The position numbers and the translations under genes are program-made. DNA of 64,000 nt from Kofleriaceae bacterium (GTDB lineage Bacteria > Myxococcota_A > Polyangia > Haliangiales > Haliangiaceae): positions 1 to 64,000 of the forward strand of contig JAGPCY010000024.1 of assembly GCA_018057825.1 (NCBI GenBank). The letters are read 5' to 3'. This document shows positions 11,046 through 18,740 of the stretch, in pieces. Positions within the stretch are counted from its first letter, which is position 1. Every line of letters starts with the position of its first letter. The notes beneath the pieces were generated by a model, which did not search any database, was not told where the DNA came from, and saw only the letters and a program-made list of their open reading frames with translations.

Positions 11046-11061
11046 TGCAACCAGCTTGCCA
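11046..11061 (-). promoter_or_regulatory. Sigma-54 (-24/-12) promoter for the export operon
   Basis: On the minus strand the site reads TGGCAAG-CTGG-TTGCA, with GG and GC at the exact sigma-54 spacing. It predicts +1 near 11035, about 2 bases before the ATG of the GAF-membrane-fusion gene. Confidence 0.75.
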
Positions 11062-11190
11062 GCCCGCCACCGCGGCTAAGTGCCGCGAACCTTGGCGCCC
11101 GCGGCCGAGCCCTGGGGGGCGCGCGGGGCGGTTGCTGCCCGAGGTCGACGCGCGGGCGCGCGGTCCCCAGGGCCCATCGCGCACGTAGAT

Positions 11191-11205
11191 CAATCGGTTG
11201 GATCG
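11191..11205 (+). promoter_or_regulatory. Possible activator-binding motif CAATCGGTTGGATCG
   Basis: A near copy (CAACTGGTTGATCG) lies at 16466-16479. Both copies lie about 15-25 bp upstream of a sigma-54 site and contain the dyad CAA....TTG. Only two of the four promoters have it, so it is a weak candidate for the activator site. Confidence 0.3.
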
Positions 11206-11215
11206 CTCCCGGGGG

Positions 11216-11231
11216 TGGCACGGCCGGTGCT
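11216..11231 (+). promoter_or_regulatory. Sigma-54 (-24/-12) promoter for the TolC-like gene
   Basis: The site reads TGGCACG-GCCG-GTGCT with consensus GG/GC spacing. It predicts +1 near 11242, one base before ATGATG at 11243. This rules out the in-frame TTG at 11198 as the start. Confidence 0.75.
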
Positions 11232-11242
11232 CTACTCGATCC

Positions 11243-12778
11243 ATGATGTCCGTCCGTACGCTCGCCGTCGCCGTCGCCGCCGCGCTCGCCCTGCCCTCGA
11301 CCGCGCTGGCCGGCCCCGACGCCGAGGCGGTCCGCCTCGACGATCTGGTCGCGGTCGCGGTGCAGCAGAGCGCCGGCCTGATCAAGGCCCGGGCCGACCG
11401 CACGATCGCGCAGGCCGAGGCCGACGCCGCGGGCCTAGACCGCGATTGGATCACCACCGCCGAGGTCGGCTGGCGCCGGTTCGTGGTCGGCGAGCAGGAC
11501 CGACCGCCGCCGCTCCAGCTCATCGACGAGCGCGCGGTCACCGGCTCGGTCGGGGTCGCCAAGAAGGTGCCGACCGGGGGCCAGCTCACCGCGCAGTTCG
11601 GCCTGGCCCAGACCACCCAGGAGTACGACGTCTCGGTCTTCGCCCTCGACCCCGGCGCCGCCGACGACGCCGAGTTCGCCGACAACGCCCAGGCCTCGGC
11701 GACGCTCAAGTTCGAGCAGCCGCTCCTGCGCGGGCTGGGTCCCGCGGCCGCCGGCCCCCAGCGCCGGGCCCGCGTCGCCGCCGAGGGCGCCAACATCAAG
11801 GCCCAACTCGCCGCCGAGGAGCTCCTGCGCGAGCTGGTGACGAGCTACTGGGAGCTGGGGTTCGCGGCCCAGGAGCTCCAGGCCCGCAAGGCCAGCCTGG
11901 CCCTGGCCAACGAACAATACGAGGACACCAAGGCCGCCCGCCGGGTCGGCGCGGTCCCCGAGAACGCCCTCCGCGCGGTCGAGTACGAGCTCGCGGTGCG
12001 CGAGGAGTCGCTCCTGCGGGCCCAGCTCGAGGTCGAGGCCCGCTCCCTCGAGCTGCGCCGCATCTCGGGCCTCGAGGTGAGCCGCCGCGACATCGTGCTC
12101 ATCCCCGGCGAGCCCTTCGAGGCCGACGGGCGCGAGGTGTCCATCGACGACGCCCTCGACCTGGCCCTGGCCGACAACCCGCGGCTGCAGGCGCTCCTGG
12201 CCGACAAGCGCCTGGCCGACCTCGAGGTCGAGCTGGCCCGGGACGGCGCCAAGCCCCAGGTCAACCTGGCGGTCGCCGGGACGCTGTTCGGCGACGGCGC
12301 CACCAGCGGCGAGGCGGTCGGCGCCCTGGGTTCCACCGGCGGCTACGAGCTGACCGCCAACCTGTCGTTCGCCTTCGAGCTCGGGGCCTCGCACCGCGGC
12401 GCGACCCGGGCCGCCACCGAGCGGCGCGAGAAGGTCGTGACCGACGCCAAGGATCTGCGGCGCATGATCGAGGTCGAGGTGGTGCAAGCGGTCCACGCGG
12501 TCACCGCCGCCCAGCGCCGCACCGCGTTGGCCGAGAAGGCCATGGACGTCGCCCGCAACAACCTGCGCAGCGAGGTCGCGAACTTCCGCGCCGCGCGCAC
12601 CAGCAACTTCGACGTACTCAAGCGCCAAGAAGAGCTGGTCGAGGGCCAGATCCGCAAGGCCCGGGCGATCGCCGACTACCATATCGCCGTCGCCAAGCTC
12701 GAGTTCCTGACCGGGACGCTGCTCGATCGCTACGGCGTCGAGGTCCGGGCGCGCCGCCCGACCCGCCGCGATCGCTGA
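11243..12778 (+). CDS. TolC-family outer-membrane efflux/secretion channel
   Basis: 511 residues. The start is ATG at 11243 (or 11246), followed by a signal peptide (VRTLAVAVAAALALPSTALA). Two OEP-type halves are rich in long helices: ADRTIAQAEADAAGLDRDW, ELVTSYWELGFAAQELQARK, then the second half with LDLALADNPRLQALLADKR and EVEVVQAVHAVTAAQRRTAL. Both halves have the TolC trait of helices alternating with short strand segments (GGYELTANLSFAFELG). It is divergent from the exporter operon and shares its sigma-54 control region, so it is the expected outer-membrane exit duct. No Shine-Dalgarno sequence is visible, consistent with a leaderless or near-leaderless transcript. Confidence 0.88.
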   Translation: MMSVRTLAVAVAAALALPSTALAGPDAEAVRLDDLVAVAVQQSAGLIKARADRTIAQAEADAAGLDRDWITTAEVGWRRFVVGEQDRPPPLQLIDERAVTGSVGVAKKVPTGGQLTAQFGLAQTTQEYDVSVFALDPGAADDAEFADNAQASATLKFEQPLLRGLGPAAAGPQRRARVAAEGANIKAQLAAEELLRELVTSYWELGFAAQELQARKASLALANEQYEDTKAARRVGAVPENALRAVEYELAVREESLLRAQLEVEARSLELRRISGLEVSRRDIVLIPGEPFEADGREVSIDDALDLALADNPRLQALLADKRLADLEVELARDGAKPQVNLAVAGTLFGDGATSGEAVGALGSTGGYELTANLSFAFELGASHRGATRAATERREKVVTDAKDLRRMIEVEVVQAVHAVTAAQRRTALAEKAMDVARNNLRSEVANFRAARTSNFDVLKRQEELVEGQIRKARAIADYHIAVAKLEFLTGTLLDRYGVEVRARRPTRRDR

Positions 12779-12785
12779 TCCTCTA

Positions 12786-12994
<209 letters not shown>

Positions 12995-13100
12995 GCCCCC
13001 GGTGGGGCCCGCGCCCCGCGTGCGAACCCAGGTCGACAAACGCGGTGGGGTCTCCTCCGGTCGGCCGAGCCAATCCCTCGAGATCAAAAGCCGCAAGGCC

Positions 13101-13116
13101 TGGCACGCCGCCTGCT
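13101..13116 (+). promoter_or_regulatory. Sigma-54 (-24/-12) promoter for the repeat lipoprotein and barrel genes
   Basis: The site reads TGGCACG-CCGC-CTGCT, matching both elements with correct spacing. +1 is predicted near 13127, about 6 bases before the ATG at 13133. No Shine-Dalgarno sequence is present. Confidence 0.75.
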
Positions 13117-13132
13117 CTAGCGATGGTCAGCC

Positions 13133-14224
13133 ATGAAGACCCTCGCCACCCTCCTCCTCGCCACCGCGACCGGCGCCTGCGTCTCCACCATCGGAGCCAC
13201 CGAGCGAGAGCGCGACCGCGGCGGCGACTGCACGACCGACAACGAGGAGCGCCTGGACACCGTCGTGGTTCGCACCCAGGCCGACGTCGACGATCTGCCC
13301 GACTGCTTCTCGGTCGACGGCGACCTGATCGTCGAGGGCTCGCCGCTGGTCGACCTCAAGGCCTTCGAGCAGCTCGGCTACGTCGGCGGCGACCTCATCC
13401 TGCGCGACAACAGCCGCCTGACCTCCCTCGACGGCCTGGTCGACATCGACGTCGGCGGCGACCTCACCGTCGAGGGGAACGCCCGGCTGACCGACCTGAC
13501 CGGCCTCGAGGCGACGACCTCGCTGGGCGCGCTGACCATCCGCGACAACGCGGCCCTCGAGACCCTGGGCGGCCTGGCCGACCTGGCGACGGTGACGGGT
13601 GCGGTGGTGATCGAGGGCAACCCCCGCCTCGACTCCCTCGCCGGCCTGGGCGCCCTGCGCCGCGCCGGCGCGGTCTCGATCGTCGACAACGACGCCCTGG
13701 TCGGCCTGTCGGCCCTGTCGAACCTCGGCACCGCCGACGCCCTGACCGTGCGCGGCAACGCCCGCCTGTCGAGCGTGTCGGGCATGTCCGAGCTGTTGTC
13801 GGTCACCGCCCTGACCATCCACGACAACCCCGCGCTCCTGAGCCTGAACGGCCTGGCGATCACCGACGTGACCGGCGACGTCGATCTGTCGGCCAACGGC
13901 CTGACCACCCTGGCGTCGCGCCTGTCCCTGACCCGCGTCGGCGGCGACCTGGTCATCGACGGCCATGGAGCGCTGACCGCGGTCGACGGCCTGGCGCCTG
14001 CGCTCCGGGTCACCGGCGCCATCACCCTCTCGAACAACGCCGGCTTGCGGTCGGTGTACCCGCTCTACGTTGGCACGACCGCTGCACAGCTCGTCGTCAT
14101 GAGCAACCCGTCGCTGTCCCGCGATCGCGCCGAGCACCTGCGCAACCACACCGCGCAGTTCCCGACGGTGACGGTCCAGGCCAACGGCCCCTACGGCGCC
14201 GACCCCGAGACCCACGGCAACTGA
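13133..14224 (+). CDS. Lipoprotein with leucine-rich/receptor-L-like beta-helical repeats
   Basis: 363 residues. Signal peptide with lipobox ATGAC (Cys16). From about 60 to 320 there is a 22-25-residue repeat of the form GDLxIxxNxxLxSLxGL (for example GGDLILRDNSRLTSLDGL, GALTIRDNAALETLGGL), about ten copies. Such repeats form a right-handed solenoid and usually mediate binding at the cell surface. It is under its own sigma-54 promoter within the peptide-export island and is followed after 61 bp by a barrel protein, so both are likely cotranscribed. A role as surface receptor or immunity factor for the exported peptides is possible but only inferred. Confidence 0.75.
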   Translation: MKTLATLLLATATGACVSTIGATERERDRGGDCTTDNEERLDTVVVRTQADVDDLPDCFSVDGDLIVEGSPLVDLKAFEQLGYVGGDLILRDNSRLTSLDGLVDIDVGGDLTVEGNARLTDLTGLEATTSLGALTIRDNAALETLGGLADLATVTGAVVIEGNPRLDSLAGLGALRRAGAVSIVDNDALVGLSALSNLGTADALTVRGNARLSSVSGMSELLSVTALTIHDNPALLSLNGLAITDVTGDVDLSANGLTTLASRLSLTRVGGDLVIDGHGALTAVDGLAPALRVTGAITLSNNAGLRSVYPLYVGTTAAQLVVMSNPSLSRDRAEHLRNHTAQFPTVTVQANGPYGADPETHGN

Positions 14225-14285
14225 CCTCGAGTCCGCGCCCCTGCTCTGCCCCACGAACCTGCCCCGAACCGACTGGAGACCCACC

Positions 14286-15839
14286 ATGCGCACCCCGACC
14301 GCTTCGCTCCGCACCTGGCTCGCCACCGCCGCCTTCGCCGCCACCGTCGCGGCGCCGTCGCTGGCCGCCGCCGGCACGGGCCGGGTGGTCGTGATGCCGT
14401 TCGAGGGTCCCGACGAGCTGGCCACCGAGAGCCGCACGGCGGTCGTGGCCGAGCTCGGCCGCGAGCACCTGATCGTCCCGACCAACACCTGGGTCAAGGC
14501 CCACCGCGCGTCGGAGGCCGAGGAGGTCGGGGAGAAGGCCTGGAGCCGCGCGGCCAAGAAGGCCAAGGTCGACGCCGTGGTCCGCGGCAAGCTGGTCGGC
14601 TCGGGCCGGCGCACGACCCTGGCGCTGACCGTGATCGATGCCCACGACGGCAACCAGATCGACCGGGTCGAGATCGCCATCGGCGCCAACGGCGTCGACA
14701 AGGCCGAGACCGCGCGCATCCGCGAAGAGCTGCGCGAGCTCCTCGGCTTCATCGACGGCACCGCCCAGGCGGTCAGCGAGCCCGACGTCACCGACCTCGA
14801 CGGGCTGTCGGATCTCGACGGCGACCGCGACGACGACCGCGATGGCGACCGCGACGACGACCGCGACGACGACCGCGACGACGACCGCGATGACGACCGC
14901 GATGACGACCGCGATGACGACGCCTACGGCCGGCGCGGCCGAGAGGAGCCGCGGTCGGCCCGGGACCGGGCCGCGCGCGATCGCGACGACCGGGGCAGCC
15001 CCCGGGGCGCCGACGTGATGGCGCTCTTCGGCGACGGCGCGACCACCCCGGCCGAGGCCGCCCGGGCCGATCAGGTGCTCGCCGAGCGGTCCGAGGGGGT
15101 GCGGATGTTCACCGCCCACGTCGGCCTGGCCGCGATGTCGCGCAGCTTCACCTTCCAGGGCGGCGCCGACGCGCCGCCCGACTACCCGGGCGGCACGACC
15201 AAGGCCCTGGCCCTGTCGGCCGCGGTCTACCCGATGAGCAGCGACCCCGCGGGCCGGCTCGGCGGCTTCGGCGTGTCCCTCGACTACGCCCGCGGCTTCG
15301 GCTCGACCGCGGTGGTCGCGGTCTCGGACGACGAGGACGACGAGTTCTCGGTGATCTACCAGGCCTGGTCGGCGGCCGCCCACTACCGCCACAACCTCGG
15401 CGAGCTGTCGATCGACGGCGCGGTCGGCTACCGCAACGTCACCCACGTCCTCGACGTGATCGACGTCGAGGACGGCCCCTACGCCGACGACCTCGACGCC
15501 CTCGACGGCGAGTATGGCGCGCTGACCGCGGGCGCCCGCCTCGAGTTCGCCGCCAGCCCCAAGGCCACCGTCGGGGTCGCCGCGGACTACCTGTACCCGA
15601 CCAGCCTGGGCCCGATCTCGGGCAGCGACATGCTCGGCGGCGGCCAGGCCTGGGGCGCGCGCCTCTCGGGCGACCTCGGCTACCAGATCTCGGGCAACCT
15701 CTTCGTCCACGCGGCCGCGACCCTCGAGCACATGGCCGTGTCCTTCGACGGCACCGGCGACCTCGACGAGGACTGGGCGGTCGACAGCGTGTCCGACACG
15801 TTTATCGGCGGCCAGCTCGGGATCGGGATGAAGTACTGA
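14286..15839 (+). CDS. Outer-membrane beta-barrel protein with N-terminal TolB/FlgO-like domain and Asp-Arg repeat linker
   Basis: 517 residues; start ATG with GGAG nine bases upstream. Signal peptide 1-29. Residues about 31-170 (GRVVVMPFEGPDELATESR, KAKVDAVVRGKLVGSG) resemble the CsgG/TolB-N/FlgO-type domain found in envelope proteins. Residues about 178-215 are a DRDD repeat, very acidic with regular Arg. The C-terminal half (about 270-517) has alternating strands and ends in an aromatic residue (GIGMKY), as outer-membrane barrels do. Its barrel resembles that encoded at 17623-18585 (GLSYxR, LGVRY-type ends). Function unknown; its position in the sigma-54 island suggests a role with the exported peptides. 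Confidence 0.7.
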   Translation: MRTPTASLRTWLATAAFAATVAAPSLAAAGTGRVVVMPFEGPDELATESRTAVVAELGREHLIVPTNTWVKAHRASEAEEVGEKAWSRAAKKAKVDAVVRGKLVGSGRRTTLALTVIDAHDGNQIDRVEIAIGANGVDKAETARIREELRELLGFIDGTAQAVSEPDVTDLDGLSDLDGDRDDDRDGDRDDDRDDDRDDDRDDDRDDDRDDDAYGRRGREEPRSARDRAARDRDDRGSPRGADVMALFGDGATTPAEAARADQVLAERSEGVRMFTAHVGLAAMSRSFTFQGGADAPPDYPGGTTKALALSAAVYPMSSDPAGRLGGFGVSLDYARGFGSTAVVAVSDDEDDEFSVIYQAWSAAAHYRHNLGELSIDGAVGYRNVTHVLDVIDVEDGPYADDLDALDGEYGALTAGARLEFAASPKATVGVAADYLYPTSLGPISGSDMLGGGQAWGARLSGDLGYQISGNLFVHAAATLEHMAVSFDGTGDLDEDWAVDSVSDTFIGGQLGIGMKY

Positions 15840-15850
15840 CCTTTCTTTCT

Positions 15851-16098
15851 GGAGAGGTTTGTCACCCCTGTGTTTTTTGGAGAGGTTTGTCGCCAAACCT
15901 CTCCTCGCCGGGGCCAGGTCCCCGGCGAGCCTCCTCTCCGAGACGCGCGCCTCTGGCGCGTTGGAGGTTCAGCGCAGGGAGCTGGTGACCTCGGTCCTTT
16001 GGAGAGGTTTGTCACCAAACCTCTCCCCGCCGGGGTCACGCCCCCGGCGGGTCCCCTCTCCGAGACGCGCGCCTCTGGCGCGTTGGAGGTTCAGCGCA
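15851..16098. repeat. Two-and-a-bit copies of a 98-bp multi-hairpin repeat, 122-bp spacing
   Basis: Copies at 15879-15976 and 16001-16098, with a fragment at 15851-15865. Each has a hairpin with stem GGAGAGGTTTG and loop TCGC or TCAC, a second GC-rich hairpin (stem near CCGCCGGGG), then GAGACGCGCGCCTCTGGCGCG and a TTGGAGGTTCAGCGCA end (given in parts). It begins 10 bp after a stop codon and leads into a hexamer tract. The layout resembles the repeats at 54.5-55.7 kb, although the sequence differs. It could act as a transcription terminator. Confidence 0.85.
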
Positions 16099-16119
16099 CG
16101 GTGGTGACCTCGGACGGGG

Positions 16120-16310
16120 CGGAGGCGGAGACGGAGGCGGAGACCGGACCCGAACCCGAACCCGAACCCGAACCCGAACCCGAACCCGAACCCGAACCCG
16201 AACCCGAACCCGAACCCGAGGCCGAGGCCGAGACCGAGGCCGAGACCGAGGAGGAAACGGAGGAGGAGGAGGAGGAGGAGGAGGAGGAGGAGGAGGAAGA
16301 GGAGGGAGAA
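16120..16310 (+). repeat. Compound hexamer tract with (CCCGAA)~11 and GGAGGA run
   Basis: GAGGCG/GAGACG hexamers, then about eleven CCCGAA units (16148-16213), GAGGCC/GAGACC hexamers and a GGA triplet run. It is the inverted counterpart of 12786-12994. The open frame across it (Pro-Glu then poly-Glu) has no gene-like start and is treated as non-coding. The stretch 15840-16564 otherwise holds repeats and the sigma-54 promoter. Confidence 0.95.
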
Positions 16311-16465
16311 CAGATCTGAGGCGATTGTCGTCGGGCGGCCGGGAGGTCGCCCGTCGGTGTTTTCGGCGACGATGATCGTGGTGAGTTTAGGGCTGGTGGG
16401 GCGGAGGGAGGTGCGCGCTACCCACGGTCGACGACCAGGCGCCGCGCCCCCCATGGAGGTGAGGC

Positions 16466-16479
16466 CAACTGGTTGATCG
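16466..16479 (+). promoter_or_regulatory. Possible activator-binding motif CAACTGGTTGATCG
   Basis: Near copy of the motif at 11191-11205. It contains the dyad CAAC-TG-GTTG and sits just upstream of the sigma-54 site for the peptide genes. Weak evidence. Confidence 0.3.
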
Positions 16480-16495
16480 ACGGGAGGAAGAGCGG

Positions 16496-16511
16496 TGGCA
16501 CAGAGCCTGCT
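16496..16511 (+). promoter_or_regulatory. Sigma-54 (-24/-12) promoter for the peptide operon
   Basis: The site reads TGGCACA-GAGC-CTGCT with correct spacing. +1 is predicted near 16522, giving a ~43-base leader with AAGGA at 16554-16558. An in-frame ATG at 16514 lies upstream of +1 and is excluded, which fixes the start of the first peptide at 16565. Confidence 0.78.
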
Positions 16512-16564
16512 CTATGTCGGGACGTGCGGCGGACGACGCCGCGCCCCCTCACCAAGGACGTGTC

Positions 16565-16840
16565 ATGTCGAAGCCCACGAAGGACGCATTCGCCGCCATC
16601 GACCCCGCTGCCCTCGACGGCATCACCGGCGGTCGCCGCGCGGCCTCGGGTCGGTCGAGCAGCGCCGACTTCGAGGACAAGATGATGGACACCCTGAACA
16701 ACATCGAGAACGCGATCCGCGATCTCGGCCGCAACCAGCCCAAAGGCAACGACGCGCTCAGCCAGCTCATGCCGCTCCTGGCGATGTCGATGCTGAACCA
16801 GCCGGCCCAGCCCAACGTGATCTACCGGAAGAAGTGCTAG
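16565..16840 (+). CDS. Double-glycine-leader secreted peptide, paralogue 1
   Basis: 91 residues. The 23-residue leader starts MSKPTKDAFAAIDPA and ends LDGITGG. Hydrophobic residues fall at -4 (Ile), -7 (Leu), -12 (Ile) and -15 (Phe) from the Gly-Gly, the pattern C39 exporters recognise. The predicted 68-residue core starts RRAASGRSSS, has an amphipathic helix (MMDTLNNIENAIRDLG), the segment MPLLAMSML and a basic end, YRKKC, with a single Cys. There is no Cys/Ser/Thr pattern typical of lanthipeptides and no modification gene nearby. First gene of a sigma-54 operon with two paralogues and a barrel protein. It could be a bacteriocin, a signal or a surface peptide. Confidence 0.82.
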   Translation: MSKPTKDAFAAIDPAALDGITGGRRAASGRSSSADFEDKMMDTLNNIENAIRDLGRNQPKGNDALSQLMPLLAMSMLNQPAQPNVIYRKKC

Positions 16841-17006
16841 TCGCCGCCGTCCGTGGGGCGCGATGAGTGCTCGACCCCACCCCCCGCCTCGGCGCCGCCC
16901 ATCCCCCGGGCCCGGCGCTCCTCGCGAGGACTCATCGCACTGCGCGGACTACCCACGACGCCCGCCCCTCCCCTGCCCTGTCCCCCAACCCTCGGAGCCA
17001 ACCGCC

Positions 17007-17246
17007 ATGTCCAAGCCCGCCACCTTCGCCGCCATCGCCACCACCGACCTCGCCGCCGTCACCGGTGGCCGCAGCACCCGCTCGGGCCGCTCGACGGACA
17101 CCAACGAGCGCCTGATGGACAAGCTCGAGAGCATCCAGACCGCGATCAAGGACGTCGCCAGCCAGCAGACCCAGAACAAGGGCAACGACGCCATGAGCCA
17201 GATGATGCCGATCATCGCGATGTCGATGCTCAAGCGCCGTCGGTAG
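17007..17246 (+). CDS. Double-glycine-leader secreted peptide, paralogue 2
   Basis: 79 residues from the ATG that begins MSKPATFAAIA, which aligns with the starts of the other two paralogues. The upstream in-frame extension is Pro/Arg-rich and is not used. The 21-residue leader ends LAAVTGG, with Val at -4, Leu at -7, Ile at -12 and Phe at -15. The 58-residue core has helix LMDKLESIQTAIKDVA, then KGNDAMSQMMPIIAMSML, and ends KRRR. Unlike its siblings it lacks the Gln/Pro linker and the terminal Cys. It lies 166 bp after paralogue 1 and 64 bp before paralogue 3. Confidence 0.8.
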   Translation: MSKPATFAAIATTDLAAVTGGRSTRSGRSTDTNERLMDKLESIQTAIKDVASQQTQNKGNDAMSQMMPIIAMSMLKRRR

Positions 17247-17310
17247 TCGCCCGCCGCGTCTCCTCCCTCCACCCCGCCGCCCCCACCGCTCACGCCAAAG
17301 GATCCCCGCC

Positions 17311-17589
17311 ATGTCGAAGCCCGCCCCCGCCCGGTTCGCCGCCATCGACCCCGCCGCCCTCGCCGCCGTCGCCGGTGGCCGCCGTGCCGCCGGCGGCCGC
17401 TCGACGAGCGCTGCCGACGATCAGCTCATGGACACGCTGTCGAGCATCGAGAACTCGATCCGCGACCTGGGCCGCAACCAGCCCAAGTCGAACGCGATGG
17501 ACCAGATCATGCCGCTGCTGGCGCTGTCGATGATGAACCAGCCGGCCGCGCCCCAGCAGGTCGTGATCTGCAAGAAGAAGCGCTGCTAG
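17311..17589 (+). CDS. Double-glycine-leader secreted peptide, paralogue 3
   Basis: 92 residues; AAAGGA precedes the ATG by about 8 bases. The 23-residue leader ends LAAVAGG, with Val -4, Leu -7, Ile -12 and Phe -15. The 69-residue core is RRAAGGRSTSAAD..., with helix LMDTLSSIENSIRDLG, then MPLLALSMMNQP and the tail VVICKKKRC with two Cys. It is closer to paralogue 1 than to 2 (shared IDPAAL leader, SIENxIRDLGRNQPK core and Cys-ending basic tail). The conserved helix, MPLL motif and basic tail across the three argue for purifying selection on the core as well as the leader. Confidence 0.82.
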   Translation: MSKPAPARFAAIDPAALAAVAGGRRAAGGRSTSAADDQLMDTLSSIENSIRDLGRNQPKSNAMDQIMPLLALSMMNQPAAPQQVVICKKKRC

Positions 17590-17622
17590 GCCTGACCACC
17601 CGTCCGCTCCGAGGAGGCCGCG

Positions 17623-18585
17623 ATGACCACCCGCATCCCCACCGTGACCGCGCTCGTGCTCGCCGCCGTCGCTCCGACGGCCTCGGCCGACACGCCGACT
17701 GAGCCGGTGCGCCCTCGGGTCGCGGTCGCGGCGGCCGATCCCCAGGCGCCGCCCCCCACCGAGCTCGCGCTCCTGCTCGCGCCGGTGGCCGAGACCCCGG
17801 CGCCGTCGACCTCCACGCCGGTGCGGCGCACGCCGCGGTTCGCGCTCGCGGCCGGTCCCTACACCACGACGCGCGCGCTGGCCTTCGCGGTCGCCGAGAC
17901 CACCCCGGTCGACGAGCTGCCCGAGACCCCGCCCGAGTCGACCCTGGTCGGCGCGCGGATCGAGGTCGCGATCTTCCCGGCCGGCGGCGCCGACCGCCGC
18001 GGCCGCCTGGTCGGCCCCGGCGTCACCGCGTCGTACCGCCACTCGGTCGGTGGCTCCGCCGGCTATGACGACCTCGACGCCGAGGAGTCCTGGGACCTGC
18101 CGGTGATCGACGCCGGCTGGTCGCTCGGCCTGCGCTACCGCCAGCCGCTGGGCCCGGCCCTGGTCGAGGTCGGCCTGTCCCACGACAGCGCCAGCCGTCG
18201 GGTCGACGAGCGCCCCGACTGGCTGGAGCTGCCCGATGCCGAGTACCGCTCGGTGGCCGGGTCGCTGCGCCTCGAGCTGTCGCTCCGCCCCGGCGCGGTG
18301 ATCGCGCTCGGCGGCAGCTACCACCACGTCCTCGACGCCGGCGAGCTGATGGCGGTCGACGGCTACGGCGCCGGCACGATCAGCGCCTACAGCGCCGAGG
18401 CCGGCGTCGACGTCGCCCTGGCCGGGCCGCTGTTCGCCTCCGGGGGTCTGACGCTCCACCAGGTGGCGATCGAGTTCGCGGGCGACGGCGAGCTATCGAT
18501 CCCGTCCGGCGCCGAGATCGCCGACGTCTACGGCGCCACCGACCGCACGGTCAGCGCGCACCTGGCGCTCGGCGTCCGCTACTAG
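17623..18585 (+). CDS. Outer-membrane beta-barrel protein, last gene of the peptide operon
   Basis: 320 residues; GAGGAGG lies just before the ATG, 33 bp after the third peptide. Signal peptide (TVTALVLAAVAPTASA), then a Pro/Thr-rich linker to about 75. The rest is alternating beta strands ending LALGVRY, with the terminal aromatic residue of barrel proteins. Strand motifs (VTASYRHSVGG, WSLGLRYRQPLGPALVEVGL) support a 10-12-strand barrel. Close linkage to the peptides suggests a receptor, an immunity protein or an outer-membrane partner for them. The sequence alone does not decide this. Confidence 0.75.
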   Translation: MTTRIPTVTALVLAAVAPTASADTPTEPVRPRVAVAAADPQAPPPTELALLLAPVAETPAPSTSTPVRRTPRFALAAGPYTTTRALAFAVAETTPVDELPETPPESTLVGARIEVAIFPAGGADRRGRLVGPGVTASYRHSVGGSAGYDDLDAEESWDLPVIDAGWSLGLRYRQPLGPALVEVGLSHDSASRRVDERPDWLELPDAEYRSVAGSLRLELSLRPGAVIALGGSYHHVLDAGELMAVDGYGAGTISAYSAEAGVDVALAGPLFASGGLTLHQVAIEFAGDGELSIPSGAEIADVYGATDRTVSAHLALGVRY

Positions 18586-18589
18586 TCGA

Positions 18590-18729
18590 CCTCGGCCTCG
18601 GTCTCGGTCTCCGTCTCGGTCTCCGCCTCGGTCTCCGCCTCGGCCTCCGTCTCGGTCTCCGCCTCGGCCTCCGTCTCGGTCTCGGCCTCCGCCTCGGCCT
18701 CGGTCTCCGCCTCCGCCTCCCTCTCCGCC
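18590..18729. repeat. Hexamer tract (CTCGGC/CTCGGT/CTCCGT)n
   Basis: About 140 bp of CTCSGY-type hexamers between convergent genes (barrel protein and aminotransferase-fold enzyme). It may separate the transcripts but has no clear hairpin. Confidence 0.95.
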
Positions 18730-18740
18730 CAGCCTCGGCG

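Noticed and set aside
15870..16319. Frame encoding PEPEPE and poly-Glu
   Set aside because: Produced by CCCGAA and GGA repeats. It starts inside a hairpin repeat, with no ribosome-binding site or ordinary protein sequence.
16514..16564. Earlier ATG for the first peptide
   Set aside because: It lies between the -12 element and the predicted +1, so it would not be on the transcript. The paralogues all begin at MSKP.
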